Positions 1 to 8,422 of a stretch of 64,000 bases of DNA are shown here, one piece after another. A program made the translations under genes and the position numbers. Under the pieces are notes generated by a model, which saw only the letters and a program-made list of their open reading frames with translations, ran no database searches and was not told where the DNA came from. The stretch's first letter is position 1; each line of letters begins with the position of its first letter. The stretch comes from Lachnospiraceae bacterium (lineage in GTDB: Bacteria; Bacillota; Clostridia; Lachnospirales; Lachnospiraceae), in assembly GCA_017483735.1 (NCBI GenBank), contig JAFUVF010000058.1, positions 1-64,000 on the forward strand. The letters run 5' to 3'.

Positions 1-26
1 CATTGGCGATTTCATGTAGGTAATAT

Positions 27-112
27 GTGCTAAGCGGCGAATTATACAGTATTGTTGTCGATGCCATCAATGAATATAAGAGGATAAAGTGTTAAGCGAC
101 GAATTGTACCGT
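27..112. repeat. Pair of 24-bp imperfect direct repeats
   Basis: Two 24-bp units at 27-50 and 89-112 match at 20 of 24 positions and share the core AAGCGRCGAATT. A weaker third match lies near 143-160. They sit in a gene-free stretch (1-422) with no convincing coding sequence. The spacing of 62 bp is not an obvious multiple of the helical repeat. They could be the end of a repeat array that starts before the window, or remnants of a mobile element. Confidence 0.4.
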
Positions 113-231
113 GTCCCGACGACAAATTAAAATCCTGTATTCTTAAGCGATAACGACGAGCTTTAATCCTTATGATGTGGTATTTCCAATTTCACATTTC
201 GTGAAGTCGCATATTTGCTGACTTTTTTATC

Positions 232-260
232 TTGCATTCAATTGATGGTTATGCTATATT
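232..260 (+). promoter_or_regulatory. Sigma-A promoter for the Rpn-like gene
   Basis: TTGCAT at 232-237 and TATATT at 255-260 are separated by 17 bp. The expected transcript leader of about 160 nt contains GGAGC and GCTCC segments (about 366-410) that could pair around the region ahead of the ribosome site. Confidence 0.5.
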
Positions 261-428
261 CATCTTGAAAGCATAATACATCGGTCTTTGAAATCCAATT
301 TCCGACATTTCTGATATCATTCAGGTTTCGTATGCTTTTATTATTCAAAAACAAAAATAAAAGTAGGAGCCTGAAAGCGGAGAAGATTCCGAAAGTCCAT
401 AAAAGCTCCTGTAAAAGGAGGTATGCTT

Positions 429-1304
429 ATGGACAAGAACATAACTGTTGACAATAATTACAAGGATTCGGTATTCCGTATGATATTCAGGGAGAAGGAA
501 GCACTGCTGTCGCTGTATAATGCCGTAAACGGAACGGAATATGATAATCCGGATGAGTTGAAGATTACCACGTTGGAGAATGCGGTGTTCCTTGGGATAA
601 AGAACGACATATCCTGCCTGATAGATATGAGGCTCAGCCTCTTTGAACATCAGTCCACGGTAAACCCGAATATGCCATTCAGATATTTAAAATATGTATC
701 TGCACAGCTTGAAAGGGATTATTCTGGGAAGAAGGAATACGGATATAAGAGGATTACGCTTCCTAGGCCGAGCTTTGTTACCTTTTATAACGGAACTGAG
801 AAGCAGCCGGAGAGAGTGGAATTTAAGCTTTCGGATTTGTATGAGAGAACCTCCGGTAATGAGGAAATAAATTTGGAGCTGATATGTGTACAGCTCAATA
901 TAAATACGGGATATAATGAGAAGCTCAAGGAAAGCTGTAAGCTTTTGGCGGAATATGTGGAGTTTGTAAACAGCGTAAGAGGGAATAAGAAAATATACAA
1001 AACTACCGAGGAAGCTGTAAAGGCAGCGGTTGATGAATGTATAATGGATGGCATATTGGCGGACTTCTTAAGGAGGAATAAGGCTATGGTATATATGAAG
1101 AGCTTATATGAGTTTGATGAAGAGGGCTATAAAGAAGTACTGCGTGAGGAAAGTTATGAGGATGGGTTCAGTGACGGAACGGAAAATGGTCGAAGAGAGC
1201 AGCGAGAGGCAGATGAGGCTGAAATGCAGCAGTACAGAGAACAGAATGAGAGATACAAGGAAGAAATTGAGCATCTAAAGGCGCAGCTTGCGGCATTGGT
1301 ATAG
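429..1304 (+). CDS. Rpn-family (PD-(D/E)XK) recombination-promoting nuclease / putative transposase
   Basis: This 291-residue protein looks like the Rpn/YhgA-like family, which is abundant in Lachnospiraceae. The nuclease core is in the first half: a conserved Asp in CLIDMRLSLFEHQS (about residues 62-75) followed by the Glu-X-Gln element EHQ typical of this PD-(D/E)XK group. The C-terminal third is charged and coiled-coil-like, ending in Glu/Gln-rich helices. I chose the ATG at 429 because AAGGAGG at 415-421 is 7 nt upstream; the in-frame ATG at 423 would be only 1 nt away. Family members are thought to be DNA endonucleases linked to recombination, and their biological role is unclear. It stands alone, with its own promoter. 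Confidence 0.75.
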   Translation: MDKNITVDNNYKDSVFRMIFREKEALLSLYNAVNGTEYDNPDELKITTLENAVFLGIKNDISCLIDMRLSLFEHQSTVNPNMPFRYLKYVSAQLERDYSGKKEYGYKRITLPRPSFVTFYNGTEKQPERVEFKLSDLYERTSGNEEINLELICVQLNINTGYNEKLKESCKLLAEYVEFVNSVRGNKKIYKTTEEAVKAAVDECIMDGILADFLRRNKAMVYMKSLYEFDEEGYKEVLREESYEDGFSDGTENGRREQREADEAEMQQYREQNERYKEEIEHLKAQLAALV

Positions 1305-1336
1305 GCATGGCTACTCCTGACTGACCAAGATGTCGG

Positions 1337-1364
1337 TTTAGTGTTGTTGGCGTGGTACACTAAA
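1337..1364. other. Inverted repeat between Rpn-like gene and GH28 gene
   Basis: TTTAGTGT (1337-1344) and ACACTAAA (1357-1364) are perfect 8-bp arms around a 12-nt loop. No T-run follows, so it is a poor terminator. It lies about 70 bp before the GH28 start and could be an operator for pectin or rhamnose control. That role is inference. Confidence 0.35.
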
Positions 1365-1433
1365 GTCGTTAATTTGCATTGTGAATACTCCATAAAAATG
1401 ATAAAATTATATATATTTTTATTGGAGGGCGAT

Positions 1434-2666
1434 ATGGCAGATTCAAAGGAGTTTTTTCCCGATGGCGTAACCGAGATTGACGATTGGTTCTATGATACGA
1501 AAGTTCCCACGCTTTCAGAACTTGGGAAGCAGTATGTGCTGACGGATTTCGGTATAATGGATGACGGCAGGATATATACAAATGAGCTTCAGGCGCTCAT
1601 TGACAGGGTGCATTCCGAGGGCGGCGGCGTCATAGTGGTTCCGGCGGGCACATATATGACCGGAGCGGTATGGTTTAAACAGGACGTTAATCTGTATTTG
1701 GAAAAAGACGGGATATTAAAGGGTAGTGACGATACAGAGGATTATCCGGTATGTGATACTCGCATAGAGGGGGAGTGCTGCAAATATTTTCCTGCATTGA
1801 TAAATATTGAAAAATGTGACGGAACTGTCATATCGGGAGAAGGAACTATCGACGGAAACGGGCTTCGCTCATGGAAAGCATTTCGCCAAAGAAGGATATG
1901 GAATCCCTCCTGCACTAACAAGGACGAACAGAGAGCAAGACTTATCTTTATATCGGAATGCAGGAATATTGTTGTTGAGGGTCTTACAATTCAAAATTCC
2001 CAGTTTTGGACAAATCATTTATATCGAAGTGATCACATTAAATACTTAAATTGCCGCATATTGTCTCCCAAGGAGCCTGTGAAGGCGCCCAGCACCGACG
2101 CTATAGATATTGACGGCTGCACCGACGTGCTGATAAAGGGCTGTTATATGGAGGTAAATGATGATGCGGTTGCATTGAAGGGAGGCAAAGGACCGGATGC
2201 CTGGGAGCTTCCCGGCAATGCCCCTAATGAGAGGATATTGATAGAGGATTGTCGATATGGCTTTTGCTTTGGATGTCTGACGGTAGGTTCGGAGTCAATA
2301 CACAGCAAGAATATCATATTGCGCCGTACAAAGATAAGTGAGAGCGTGAATCTCCTCTGGTTAAAAATGCGCCCCGACACACATCAGGAATATGAATATA
2401 TTTCCGTAGAGGATATAGAAGGCACAACTACAAGCTTTCTAAACATAAACCCGTGGACACAGTTTTTTGACTTAAAGGGTATGGAAAAGCCGGAGAAATC
2501 GTCAGCACATCATATAAGCATCAAAAGATGTGATATAGAATGCGTGATAGCTTATGGTGTGAGCACAACGCATGATTACTATGAGCTTTCAGACTTTCAT
2601 CTGGAGGCGTTGAATATTTCGGCAAAGCAGATGGGAGCAGAGGAATATATACGAAATTTATCATAA
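1434..2666 (+). CDS. Glycoside hydrolase family 28 (polygalacturonase-like), intracellular
   Basis: This 410-residue right-handed beta-helix enzyme probably cleaves galacturonic acid linkages in imported pectin or rhamnogalacturonan oligomers. GH28 hallmarks in order are STDAIDID (about residue 220), NDDAVALKGG (about 240), FGCLTVGSES (about 277) and WLKMRPDT (about 308). There is no signal peptide, so it should act in the cytoplasm. The ATG at 1434 has GGAGGGC just upstream; the open frame extends to 1341 but without a ribosome site. Odd point: the GH28 catalytic His, normally just before the G-x-x-x-x-GS segment, seems to be Phe here. The next genes degrade rhamnose, so rhamnogalacturonan-derived fragments are a plausible substrate. 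Confidence 0.85.
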   Translation: MADSKEFFPDGVTEIDDWFYDTKVPTLSELGKQYVLTDFGIMDDGRIYTNELQALIDRVHSEGGGVIVVPAGTYMTGAVWFKQDVNLYLEKDGILKGSDDTEDYPVCDTRIEGECCKYFPALINIEKCDGTVISGEGTIDGNGLRSWKAFRQRRIWNPSCTNKDEQRARLIFISECRNIVVEGLTIQNSQFWTNHLYRSDHIKYLNCRILSPKEPVKAPSTDAIDIDGCTDVLIKGCYMEVNDDAVALKGGKGPDAWELPGNAPNERILIEDCRYGFCFGCLTVGSESIHSKNIILRRTKISESVNLLWLKMRPDTHQEYEYISVEDIEGTTTSFLNINPWTQFFDLKGMEKPEKSSAHHISIKRCDIECVIAYGVSTTHDYYELSDFHLEALNISAKQMGAEEYIRNLS

Positions 2667-2678
2667 AAATGCACGTTT

Positions 2679-2706
2679 TTGATTGTTGTATGATAAAGAA
2701 TATAAT
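2679..2706 (+). promoter_or_regulatory. Promoter of the rhamnose operon
   Basis: TTGATT (2679-2684) and a perfect TATAAT (2701-2706) are spaced by 16 bp. The ribosome site AAGGAGG at 2723-2729 follows, giving a short leader to rhaM. No regulator gene for rhamnose is in the window. Confidence 0.65.
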
Positions 2707-2737
2707 GATAACATTTTAGAATAAGGAGGTATTGAGG

Positions 2738-3052
2738 GTGTTACACAAAGGCTTTAAGATGAAGCTCTACCCCGGAATGGAGGCGGAGTATGAGAAGCGC
2801 CACAACGAGCTGTGGCCGGAGATGAAGGAAGCGATACACCGCCACGGCGGGCGCAACTATTCTATCTATCTTGACAGGGAGACCCTGACGCTCTATGGGT
2901 ACATCGAGATAGAAAGCGAGGAGGAATGGGCGAAGCAGGCGGATGAGCCCATCAACCGCAAGTGGTGGGATTTTATGGCGGATATAATGGAGACGAATCA
3001 GGATAACTCGCCGGTGAGCGTGGATTTGGATTTGTTGTTCCACTTGGACTGA
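2738..3052 (+). CDS. rhaM: L-rhamnose mutarotase
   Basis: RhaM interconverts the alpha and beta anomers of L-rhamnose and so feeds the isomerase. The 104-residue product matches E. coli RhaM in length and in its conserved stretches: the N-terminal KGFKMKLYPG, RHNELWPEM, YSIYLDRET, IEIESEEEW and the C-terminal NPDNSPVS-like segment (here NQDNSPVSVD). I chose the GTG at 2738, 8 nt after AAGGAGG; the in-frame TTG at 2732 is only 2 nt from that site. The GTG start also gives the N-terminus expected from E. coli. First gene of the rha operon, 15 nt before rhaA. Confidence 0.93.
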   Translation: MLHKGFKMKLYPGMEAEYEKRHNELWPEMKEAIHRHGGRNYSIYLDRETLTLYGYIEIESEEEWAKQADEPINRKWWDFMADIMETNQDNSPVSVDLDLLFHLD

Positions 3053-3067
3053 GAAGGAGGATTACAA

Positions 3068-4315
3068 ATGAGTACGGAACGCTACGAATATGCGAAAAAA
3101 AGATACGCCGAGGTGGGCGTGGATATTGACAAGGCTATAGAGGCGACAGAGAAAATACAGCTCTCCATGCACTGCTGGCAGGGAGATGATGTGAAGGGCT
3201 TCGACGTAAAGGGAGAGCTTACAGGCGGTATACAGACTACGGGAAATTACCCCTACAGGGCGACTACACCCGAGGAGCTTATGCAGGATATCGAGAAGGT
3301 CTATTCCTATATCCCCGGAAAGCACAAGCTCAATCTCCACGCAAGCTACGCCATCTTTGAAAACGGCGAATGGGTAGACAGGGATAAGCTGGAGCCCAGA
3401 CATTTCACAAAATGGGTTGAGTTTGCAAAGAAGCTGGGCATTGGTCTTGACTTTAATCCCACGCTTTTTGCACACCCGAAGTCGGATGACGGAACTCTGT
3501 CCTCCGAGAAGGACGATATCCGCCGCTTCTGGATAAACCACTGCATAGCATGTATCAGGATTTCCGAGTATTTCGCAAAGGAGACCGGCGTGCCCTGTAT
3601 GATGAATATATGGATACCTGACGGCTTCAAGGATATCCCTGCAGACAGAAAGGGACCCAGAGCAAGGCTTAAGGCTTCTCTTGATGAGATACTTGCCTGC
3701 GGCTACGACAAGTCCCTCGTATATGTGGCGGTAGAGCAGAAGGTATTCGGAATCGGTCTTGAATCCATGACCGTGGGAAGCCATGAGTTCTATATGAACT
3801 ATGCGGCAAAGAATGACATTATGTGCCTCATAGATTCGGGACATTTCCATCCCACGGAAAATGTGGCGGACAAATTATCGTCAATGCTTTTGTTCTATGA
3901 CAAGATGGCGCTCCATGTGACCCGCCCCGTGCGCTGGGATTCCGACCATGTTGTGCTGTTTAATGACGACCTAAGGGAGATTGCACTTGAGATAGTCAGA
4001 AACGGTGCGGACAGATTCTTCATCGGTATGGACTATTTTGACGCCTCAATTAACCGTGTATCCGCATGGACCAACGGAATGAGAAATATGGAAAAGGCTC
4101 TGCTCTATGCAAACCTTGCTCCCAACGAGGAGCTTGCAAAGCTCCAGAACGACAGAAACTTCACGAAGCTTATGAGCCTCAGGGAGGAAGTAAAAACCTT
4201 GCCTTTTGGGGACGTTTGGGATTATTATTGTAGTAAGACAGGAGTGCTTTCCGAGCATGAATGGTTCGCAGACTGCGAGAAGTATGAGAAAGAGGTACTG
4301 TCAAAGAGGGCATAG
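3068..4315 (+). CDS. rhaA: L-rhamnose isomerase
   Basis: RhaA converts L-rhamnose to L-rhamnulose in the cytoplasm. The 415-residue length and sequence fit the family, including SMHCWQGDDVKGF near the N-terminus, KLNLHASYAIF, GLDFNPTLFAHPKS (metal/substrate region) and the later IDSGHFHPTENVADKLS and LHVTRPVRWDSDHVV segments that carry metal-binding Asp/His residues. A strong AAGGAGG precedes the ATG. It follows rhaM closely and precedes rhaD in one operon. No anomalies were seen. Confidence 0.97.
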   Translation: MSTERYEYAKKRYAEVGVDIDKAIEATEKIQLSMHCWQGDDVKGFDVKGELTGGIQTTGNYPYRATTPEELMQDIEKVYSYIPGKHKLNLHASYAIFENGEWVDRDKLEPRHFTKWVEFAKKLGIGLDFNPTLFAHPKSDDGTLSSEKDDIRRFWINHCIACIRISEYFAKETGVPCMMNIWIPDGFKDIPADRKGPRARLKASLDEILACGYDKSLVYVAVEQKVFGIGLESMTVGSHEFYMNYAAKNDIMCLIDSGHFHPTENVADKLSSMLLFYDKMALHVTRPVRWDSDHVVLFNDDLREIALEIVRNGADRFFIGMDYFDASINRVSAWTNGMRNMEKALLYANLAPNEELAKLQNDRNFTKLMSLREEVKTLPFGDVWDYYCSKTGVLSEHEWFADCEKYEKEVLSKRA

Positions 4316-4346
4316 CAAAAGCTGCAATTAAAGGAGGGAACAGAGT

Positions 4347-5198
4347 ATGAAGGTAGTGGATACTGCATTTGCAAAAAGCTTTTTCCGTATGTGCGGAGAC
4401 GGCTTCTATCAGGGGTGGCATGAGAGAAACGGCGGAAATTTAAGCTACAGACTCAAAGAGGACGAGATAAGGGAAATTTGGGACGATTTGAATTTTGAGA
4501 GCGGAAGGCAGTATGATATAGGAACATTTGTACCTACGCTCGCCGGAGAATTCTTTATGGTAACAGGCTCCGGAAAATATATGAGAAACATACCCGACGC
4601 TCCGGAGGAAAATGTCTGCATAGTCAAGCTTGATGCAAGCGGTGTCAGATACCAGATAGTATGGGGACTTACAAACGGCGGAAAGCCCACATCGGAGCTT
4701 CCCAGCCACCTTATGAATCTCGAGGTGTGCAAGAGAAGAGACCCGAATATCAGAGTGGTATACCATGCTCATCCTGCGAATATCATAGCGCTGACATATC
4801 TGCTTCCTTTGGACGGGGAGATATTCACAAGAGAGATTTTCGAGATGGCTACGGAATGTCCCGTTGTGTTCCCCAAGGGAATCGGCGTGGTTCCGTGGAT
4901 GGTGCCCGGCGGTAAGGATATCGCCGTTGCGACATCAAAGATAATGGAGGAACAGGACTTTGCGGTATGGGCGCATCACGGTGCTTTTGCCTGCGGCACG
5001 GATTTTGATATGGCGTTTGGACTTATGCATACCGTGGAGAAGGCTGCGGAGGTGCTCATAAAGGTAATGTCCGTCACGGATAAGAAACGCCAGACCATAA
5101 GCCCCAGAAACTTCCGTGCGCTGAATGCACCCTTCGGAATAGATATAGACGAAAGGTTCCTTTATGACAAAAAGAGCAATGTGATTGGAGAAAGATAA
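4347..5198 (+). CDS. rhaD: Rhamnulose-1-phosphate aldolase
   Basis: RhaD is a class II, zinc-dependent aldolase that cleaves L-rhamnulose-1-phosphate to dihydroxyacetone phosphate and L-lactaldehyde. The 283-residue protein carries the aldolase-II features: NGGNLSYRL near the N-terminus, EFFMVTGSGKYMRN, the zinc-site HAHPANIIAL (about residue 141) and the later WAHHGAFACG. AAAGGAGGG precedes the ATG. Gene order M-A-D-B is compact, and rhaB begins 2 nt after the stop. No fucO or lactaldehyde reductase is nearby, so disposal of lactaldehyde must be encoded elsewhere. Confidence 0.95.
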   Translation: MKVVDTAFAKSFFRMCGDGFYQGWHERNGGNLSYRLKEDEIREIWDDLNFESGRQYDIGTFVPTLAGEFFMVTGSGKYMRNIPDAPEENVCIVKLDASGVRYQIVWGLTNGGKPTSELPSHLMNLEVCKRRDPNIRVVYHAHPANIIALTYLLPLDGEIFTREIFEMATECPVVFPKGIGVVPWMVPGGKDIAVATSKIMEEQDFAVWAHHGAFACGTDFDMAFGLMHTVEKAAEVLIKVMSVTDKKRQTISPRNFRALNAPFGIDIDERFLYDKKSNVIGER

Positions 5199-5200
5199 AG

Positions 5201-6601
5201 ATGAGATATTATCTTGCTATAGATATAGGTGCCTCCTCCGGGAGGCACATTCTCTCTCATATAGAGGGCGGAAGGATAGTTACGGAGGAGATACACCGCT
5301 TTGCAAACGGCAATGAAGAAAAGGACGGGCATAGGGTGTGGAATCTGGACGGACTGTTTGCGGAGATTATCGCAGGCATGCAAAAATGCGCAGAGCTTAA
5401 AAAGCTACCCTGCTCTATGGGAATAGATACATGGGGCGTGGACTATGTGCTTCTGGACAAAGATGATAAGCGTGTCGGTTTGAGCTATGCCTACAGGGAC
5501 AGCCGTACAGAGGGGATGGACGAAGAGGTCTACAGGATAATACCGGAGGATAAGCTCTATGAGAGAACCGGTATTCAGAAGGCAATCTTTAATACCATAT
5601 ATCAACTTATGGCGGTAAAGCTAAAGGAGCCGGAAAACCTTTCAAGGGCTGAGAGCCTGCTTCTTCTGCCGGATTATTTCAATTTCCTTTTGACGGGAGT
5701 TAAGAAATGGGAGTATACCAATGCGAGCACCACGCAGCTCTTGAGTCCGAAGACCTTTGACTGGGATTATGAGCTCATTAATATGCTCGGATTTCCGACA
5801 AAGCTTTTCGGAAAGTTAAGTATGCCCGGAGAAACCGTAGGGGAGCTGTCGGAGGAAATAGCAAGGAAGGTCGGCTATTCCTGCAAGGTAATACTTCCCG
5901 CAACCCATGATACAGGCTCGGCGGTAATCAGCGTTCCTAAGGAGGATACCATTTATATCTCATCCGGCACATGGTCGCTTATGGGCTGTGAATTAAAGGA
6001 GGCAATCTGCACGCCCAAGGCAAAGGCGGCAAACCTCACAAATGAAGGCGGCTATGACCATCGCTTCCGATTCCTTAAAAATATAATGGGACTTTGGATG
6101 ATTCAGTCCGTGAAAAAGGAGCTGGAGGCGGAGAACGCAAATGAGGATTATTCCTTCGCAAATCTCTGTAAGCGTGCCGAGGAAGCGGATATATCCTCGA
6201 TAGTGGATGCAAATGACGGAAGATTTCTTGCGCCCGCATCCATGATAGAAGAGATAAAGGCGGCGTGCAGGGAAAGCGGGCAGAGAATTCCGGAGACCCC
6301 GTGGGAGCTTGCAAGAGTTATATACCGCTCCCTTGCGGTATGTTACAAAAAGGCTGCGGAGGAAATCGAGGATATTACCGGAAAGCATTTTGACAGGATA
6401 AATATCGTGGGCGGAGGCTCAAATGCGGAATACTTGAATGTCCTTACCGCAAAGGAGACCGGAAAGAAGATATCCGCAGGTCCGTCCGAGGCTACCGCAA
6501 TAGGAAACCTTGGCGTGCAGCTGATAGCTGACGGAGTATACGGCAGTCTTGCGGAATTCAGAGGGGCGGTTGGAGATAGCTTTGAGCTTAAGGAGTATTG
6601 A
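5201..6601 (+). CDS. rhaB: Rhamnulokinase
   Basis: RhaB phosphorylates L-rhamnulose with ATP. This FGGY-family kinase (466 residues) starts with AIDIGASSGRH, the phosphate-1 motif with the Ser/Gly pattern typical of rhamnulokinase, and has SMGIDTWGVDYVLLD, a dense substrate region around YAYRDSRTEGM, DTGSAVISVP, and the C-terminal adenosine motif NIVGGGSNAEYLN. The ATG follows GGAGAAAG. It is the last sugar gene; its stop overlaps a TTG that could start the next frame, but an ATG 5 nt downstream is better placed. Confidence 0.95.
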   Translation: MRYYLAIDIGASSGRHILSHIEGGRIVTEEIHRFANGNEEKDGHRVWNLDGLFAEIIAGMQKCAELKKLPCSMGIDTWGVDYVLLDKDDKRVGLSYAYRDSRTEGMDEEVYRIIPEDKLYERTGIQKAIFNTIYQLMAVKLKEPENLSRAESLLLLPDYFNFLLTGVKKWEYTNASTTQLLSPKTFDWDYELINMLGFPTKLFGKLSMPGETVGELSEEIARKVGYSCKVILPATHDTGSAVISVPKEDTIYISSGTWSLMGCELKEAICTPKAKAANLTNEGGYDHRFRFLKNIMGLWMIQSVKKELEAENANEDYSFANLCKRAEEADISSIVDANDGRFLAPASMIEEIKAACRESGQRIPETPWELARVIYRSLAVCYKKAAEEIEDITGKHFDRINIVGGGSNAEYLNVLTAKETGKKISAGPSEATAIGNLGVQLIADGVYGSLAEFRGAVGDSFELKEY

Positions 6602-6606
6602 TTGAT

Positions 6607-7311
6607 ATGGACTTTCTTGTAGAGATAAATAATCTTACAAAGCAATATGAGAGCAACAGATATCCGGCGATAAACAATGTTTCGCTGACGCTGCCGAGAG
6701 GAAAGATAATAGGGCTTTTGGGACCCAACGGAAGCGGAAAGACAACCCTCATAAAGATGCTAAACGGAATATTGGTTCCCACAAGCGGCAGTATCCGCAT
6801 CGGAGGCTGCAATGTCGGAGTGGAGACGAAGCGTCATATCGCATATCTTCCGGACAGGACATACCTTTATGACAATCAGAAGATTTCCGATATTTTGGAG
6901 ATGTTCAGGGATTTCTATGAGGATTTCGATGTAAATCGTGCAATGGAAATGCTTAAAAGCTTACAGGTAGACCCGACAAGGAGGCTCCAGACTCTTTCAA
7001 AGGGCACCAAGGAGAAGGTGCAGCTCATACTTGTAATGAGCAGGCGTGCAGACCTCTACATATTGGATGAACCTATAGCGGGAGTTGATCCTGCGGCGAG
7101 GGATTATATCCTAAAGACAATACTTTCAAACCACAGCGCCGGAAGCACAATACTCATCTCCACACACCTCATAAGCGATATTGAGCAGGTTTTGGACGAG
7201 GTGGTATTTGTAAGAAACGGCAGTATACTCCTCTACAATTCCGTTGAAAATATAAAGGCGGAGCAGGGAAAATCCATTGACGCATATTTCAGGGAGGTGT
7301 TCGCATGTTAG
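6607..7311 (+). CDS. ABC transporter ATP-binding protein (ABC-2 type)
   Basis: This 234-residue nucleotide-binding subunit has Walker A GPNGSGKTTL, signature LSKGTKEKV, Walker B LYILDEPIAGVDP and the switch His in ISTHLISDIE. The GTK variant of the signature and the short length are usual in YtrB/ECF-independent ABC-2 exporters in Firmicutes. AAGGAG at 6590-6595, inside the rhaB end, favours the ATG at 6607. It overlaps its permease by 7 bp. Its place right after rhaB suggests co-transcription, but sequence family points to export or cell-envelope function rather than rhamnose import. Confidence 0.85.
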   Translation: MDFLVEINNLTKQYESNRYPAINNVSLTLPRGKIIGLLGPNGSGKTTLIKMLNGILVPTSGSIRIGGCNVGVETKRHIAYLPDRTYLYDNQKISDILEMFRDFYEDFDVNRAMEMLKSLQVDPTRRLQTLSKGTKEKVQLILVMSRRADLYILDEPIAGVDPAARDYILKTILSNHSAGSTILISTHLISDIEQVLDEVVFVRNGSILLYNSVENIKAEQGKSIDAYFREVFAC

Positions 7312-8177
7312 GCAGGCTCATTAAATATGAATGGAAAAACTTGTGGAAGGTGGAGAGCATACTTGCCGGAATAATGGCGGCATTTGCGCTTATGGAAGCG
7401 GTAATGCTGCAGACGCCGATGTTTGCGAATTTGTTTCTGGACAATAAGGAAATGCCGGACGTTCTCGAGGGACTTTCCATTACTTCAATGATATTCGGCG
7501 CAATATTCCTTGCGCTTCTTATAATCGGAGTGCTCTACGGCAGTATGATATTTTTAGGTGTACGTTTCTACCGCTCGATGTACTGCGATGAAGGGTATCT
7601 TACACATACACTTCCCGTCACGAAAAAGGAGCTTCTCGGGGCGAAGCTTATTACCGGCATGCTCTGGCAGATAATCATGAATGTGGTGGCAGCTCTTTCC
7701 ATTGCAGCAATATTTACCTCGATAACGGCACTTTCATTGCGCAACGGTATGGATATGACGGAGGTGGCGGACGAATACACGGAGATTTATACAGACCTCG
7801 TTGATTTGGATGCGGGAGTGCTTTTTCACGGTACAGTCACAACTTTGCTCACAGGATTATTTGAGCCCTTCATTTCCATATCACTTATCTACGGCGCAAT
7901 AACTCTGGCACAGCTTCTAAAGAAAAACAGAGGCTTTATGGGAATAGTATTTTACTTCCTCATAAATTTCGTGATACGCTTTGTGTTGACGATATTCAAG
8001 GGCTTGGGATATATCACGCTTCTCCCCCTCCTTGATGAAATGGACTCATACAGTGAGTATATGAACAGGTCGCTGTTTTCATCATACGATATGAGGCTTA
8101 TATTATATCTGGGCGTGGCGATAGCGTTGGTTGTCATCTCACACTATATTATCGAGCAGAAGCTTAATCTGCAGTAA
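7305..8177 (+). CDS. ABC-2 type transporter permease
   Basis: The 290-residue membrane protein has about six hydrophobic segments: one near residue 22, a second near 55-80 ending in GVLYGSMIFLG, then several across 115-280. The segment FYRSMYCDEGYLTHTLPVTKKELLGAKLI is the typical cytoplasmic loop of Lachnospiraceae ABC-2 permeases. It overlaps the ATPase gene, so the two form one exporter. Its last codons (QKLNLQ) and stop lie inside an 85-bp sequence that is repeated at 10381. Confidence 0.82.
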   Translation: MLGRLIKYEWKNLWKVESILAGIMAAFALMEAVMLQTPMFANLFLDNKEMPDVLEGLSITSMIFGAIFLALLIIGVLYGSMIFLGVRFYRSMYCDEGYLTHTLPVTKKELLGAKLITGMLWQIIMNVVAALSIAAIFTSITALSLRNGMDMTEVADEYTEIYTDLVDLDAGVLFHGTVTTLLTGLFEPFISISLIYGAITLAQLLKKNRGFMGIVFYFLINFVIRFVLTIFKGLGYITLLPLLDEMDSYSEYMNRSLFSSYDMRLILYLGVAIALVVISHYIIEQKLNLQ

Positions 8178-8240
8178 TAAACGGGTTACACCAATTTAGA
8201 TGCTTGTTATGCAAAAGGTCTTGCCTTAGACGACAGCTTT
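8156..8240 (+). repeat. 85-bp direct repeat, left copy
   Basis: This copy covers the last codons of the ABC permease, its stop and about 60 bp downstream. It matches 10381-10465 at 80 of 85 positions with no gaps. It includes a small stem, GCAGA / TCTGC, around AGCTTAA. Together with the right copy it brackets the ATPase/TOPRIM-like cassette. Confidence 0.9.
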
Positions 8241-8245
8241 CGAAG

Positions 8246-8341
8246 GCATTCGGGCTTTGCAAGAAGGAAACTCTGGTCGCTGCGGATATGCTGATAATCA
8301 AGTACCGCACAAAGAGGGATGAATTGCAGAGGAAAATATAG
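8246..8341 (+). pseudogene. C-terminal fragment of an unidentified gene
   Basis: A frame without a start codon reads FGLCKKETLVAADM, then IIKYRTKRDELQRKI and stops at 8339-8341. It has the look of a coding tail (helical, charged) cut off on its 5' side at the edge of the direct repeat. I do not recognise the family. Confidence 0.35.
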
Positions 8342-8354
8342 AACAGATTACGGA

Positions 8355-8383
8355 TTGTTAAAGCCCCTAAAAAATGCTAAAAT
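8355..8383 (+). promoter_or_regulatory. Promoter of the ATPase/TOPRIM-like cassette
   Basis: TTGTTA (8355-8360) and TAAAAT (8378-8383) are 17 bp apart, followed by GGAGAG about 8 nt ahead of the ATG at 8423. The cassette therefore has its own promoter, independent of the rha/ABC operon. Confidence 0.6.
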
Positions 8384-8422
8384 ATAAATTACTTGAAATT
8401 GTGAAAATTATGGAGAGAAACC

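Noticed and set aside
345-650. Minus-strand open frame across the Rpn promoter leader
   Set aside because: Shadow of the Rpn-like gene; no ribosome site and no protein-like composition.
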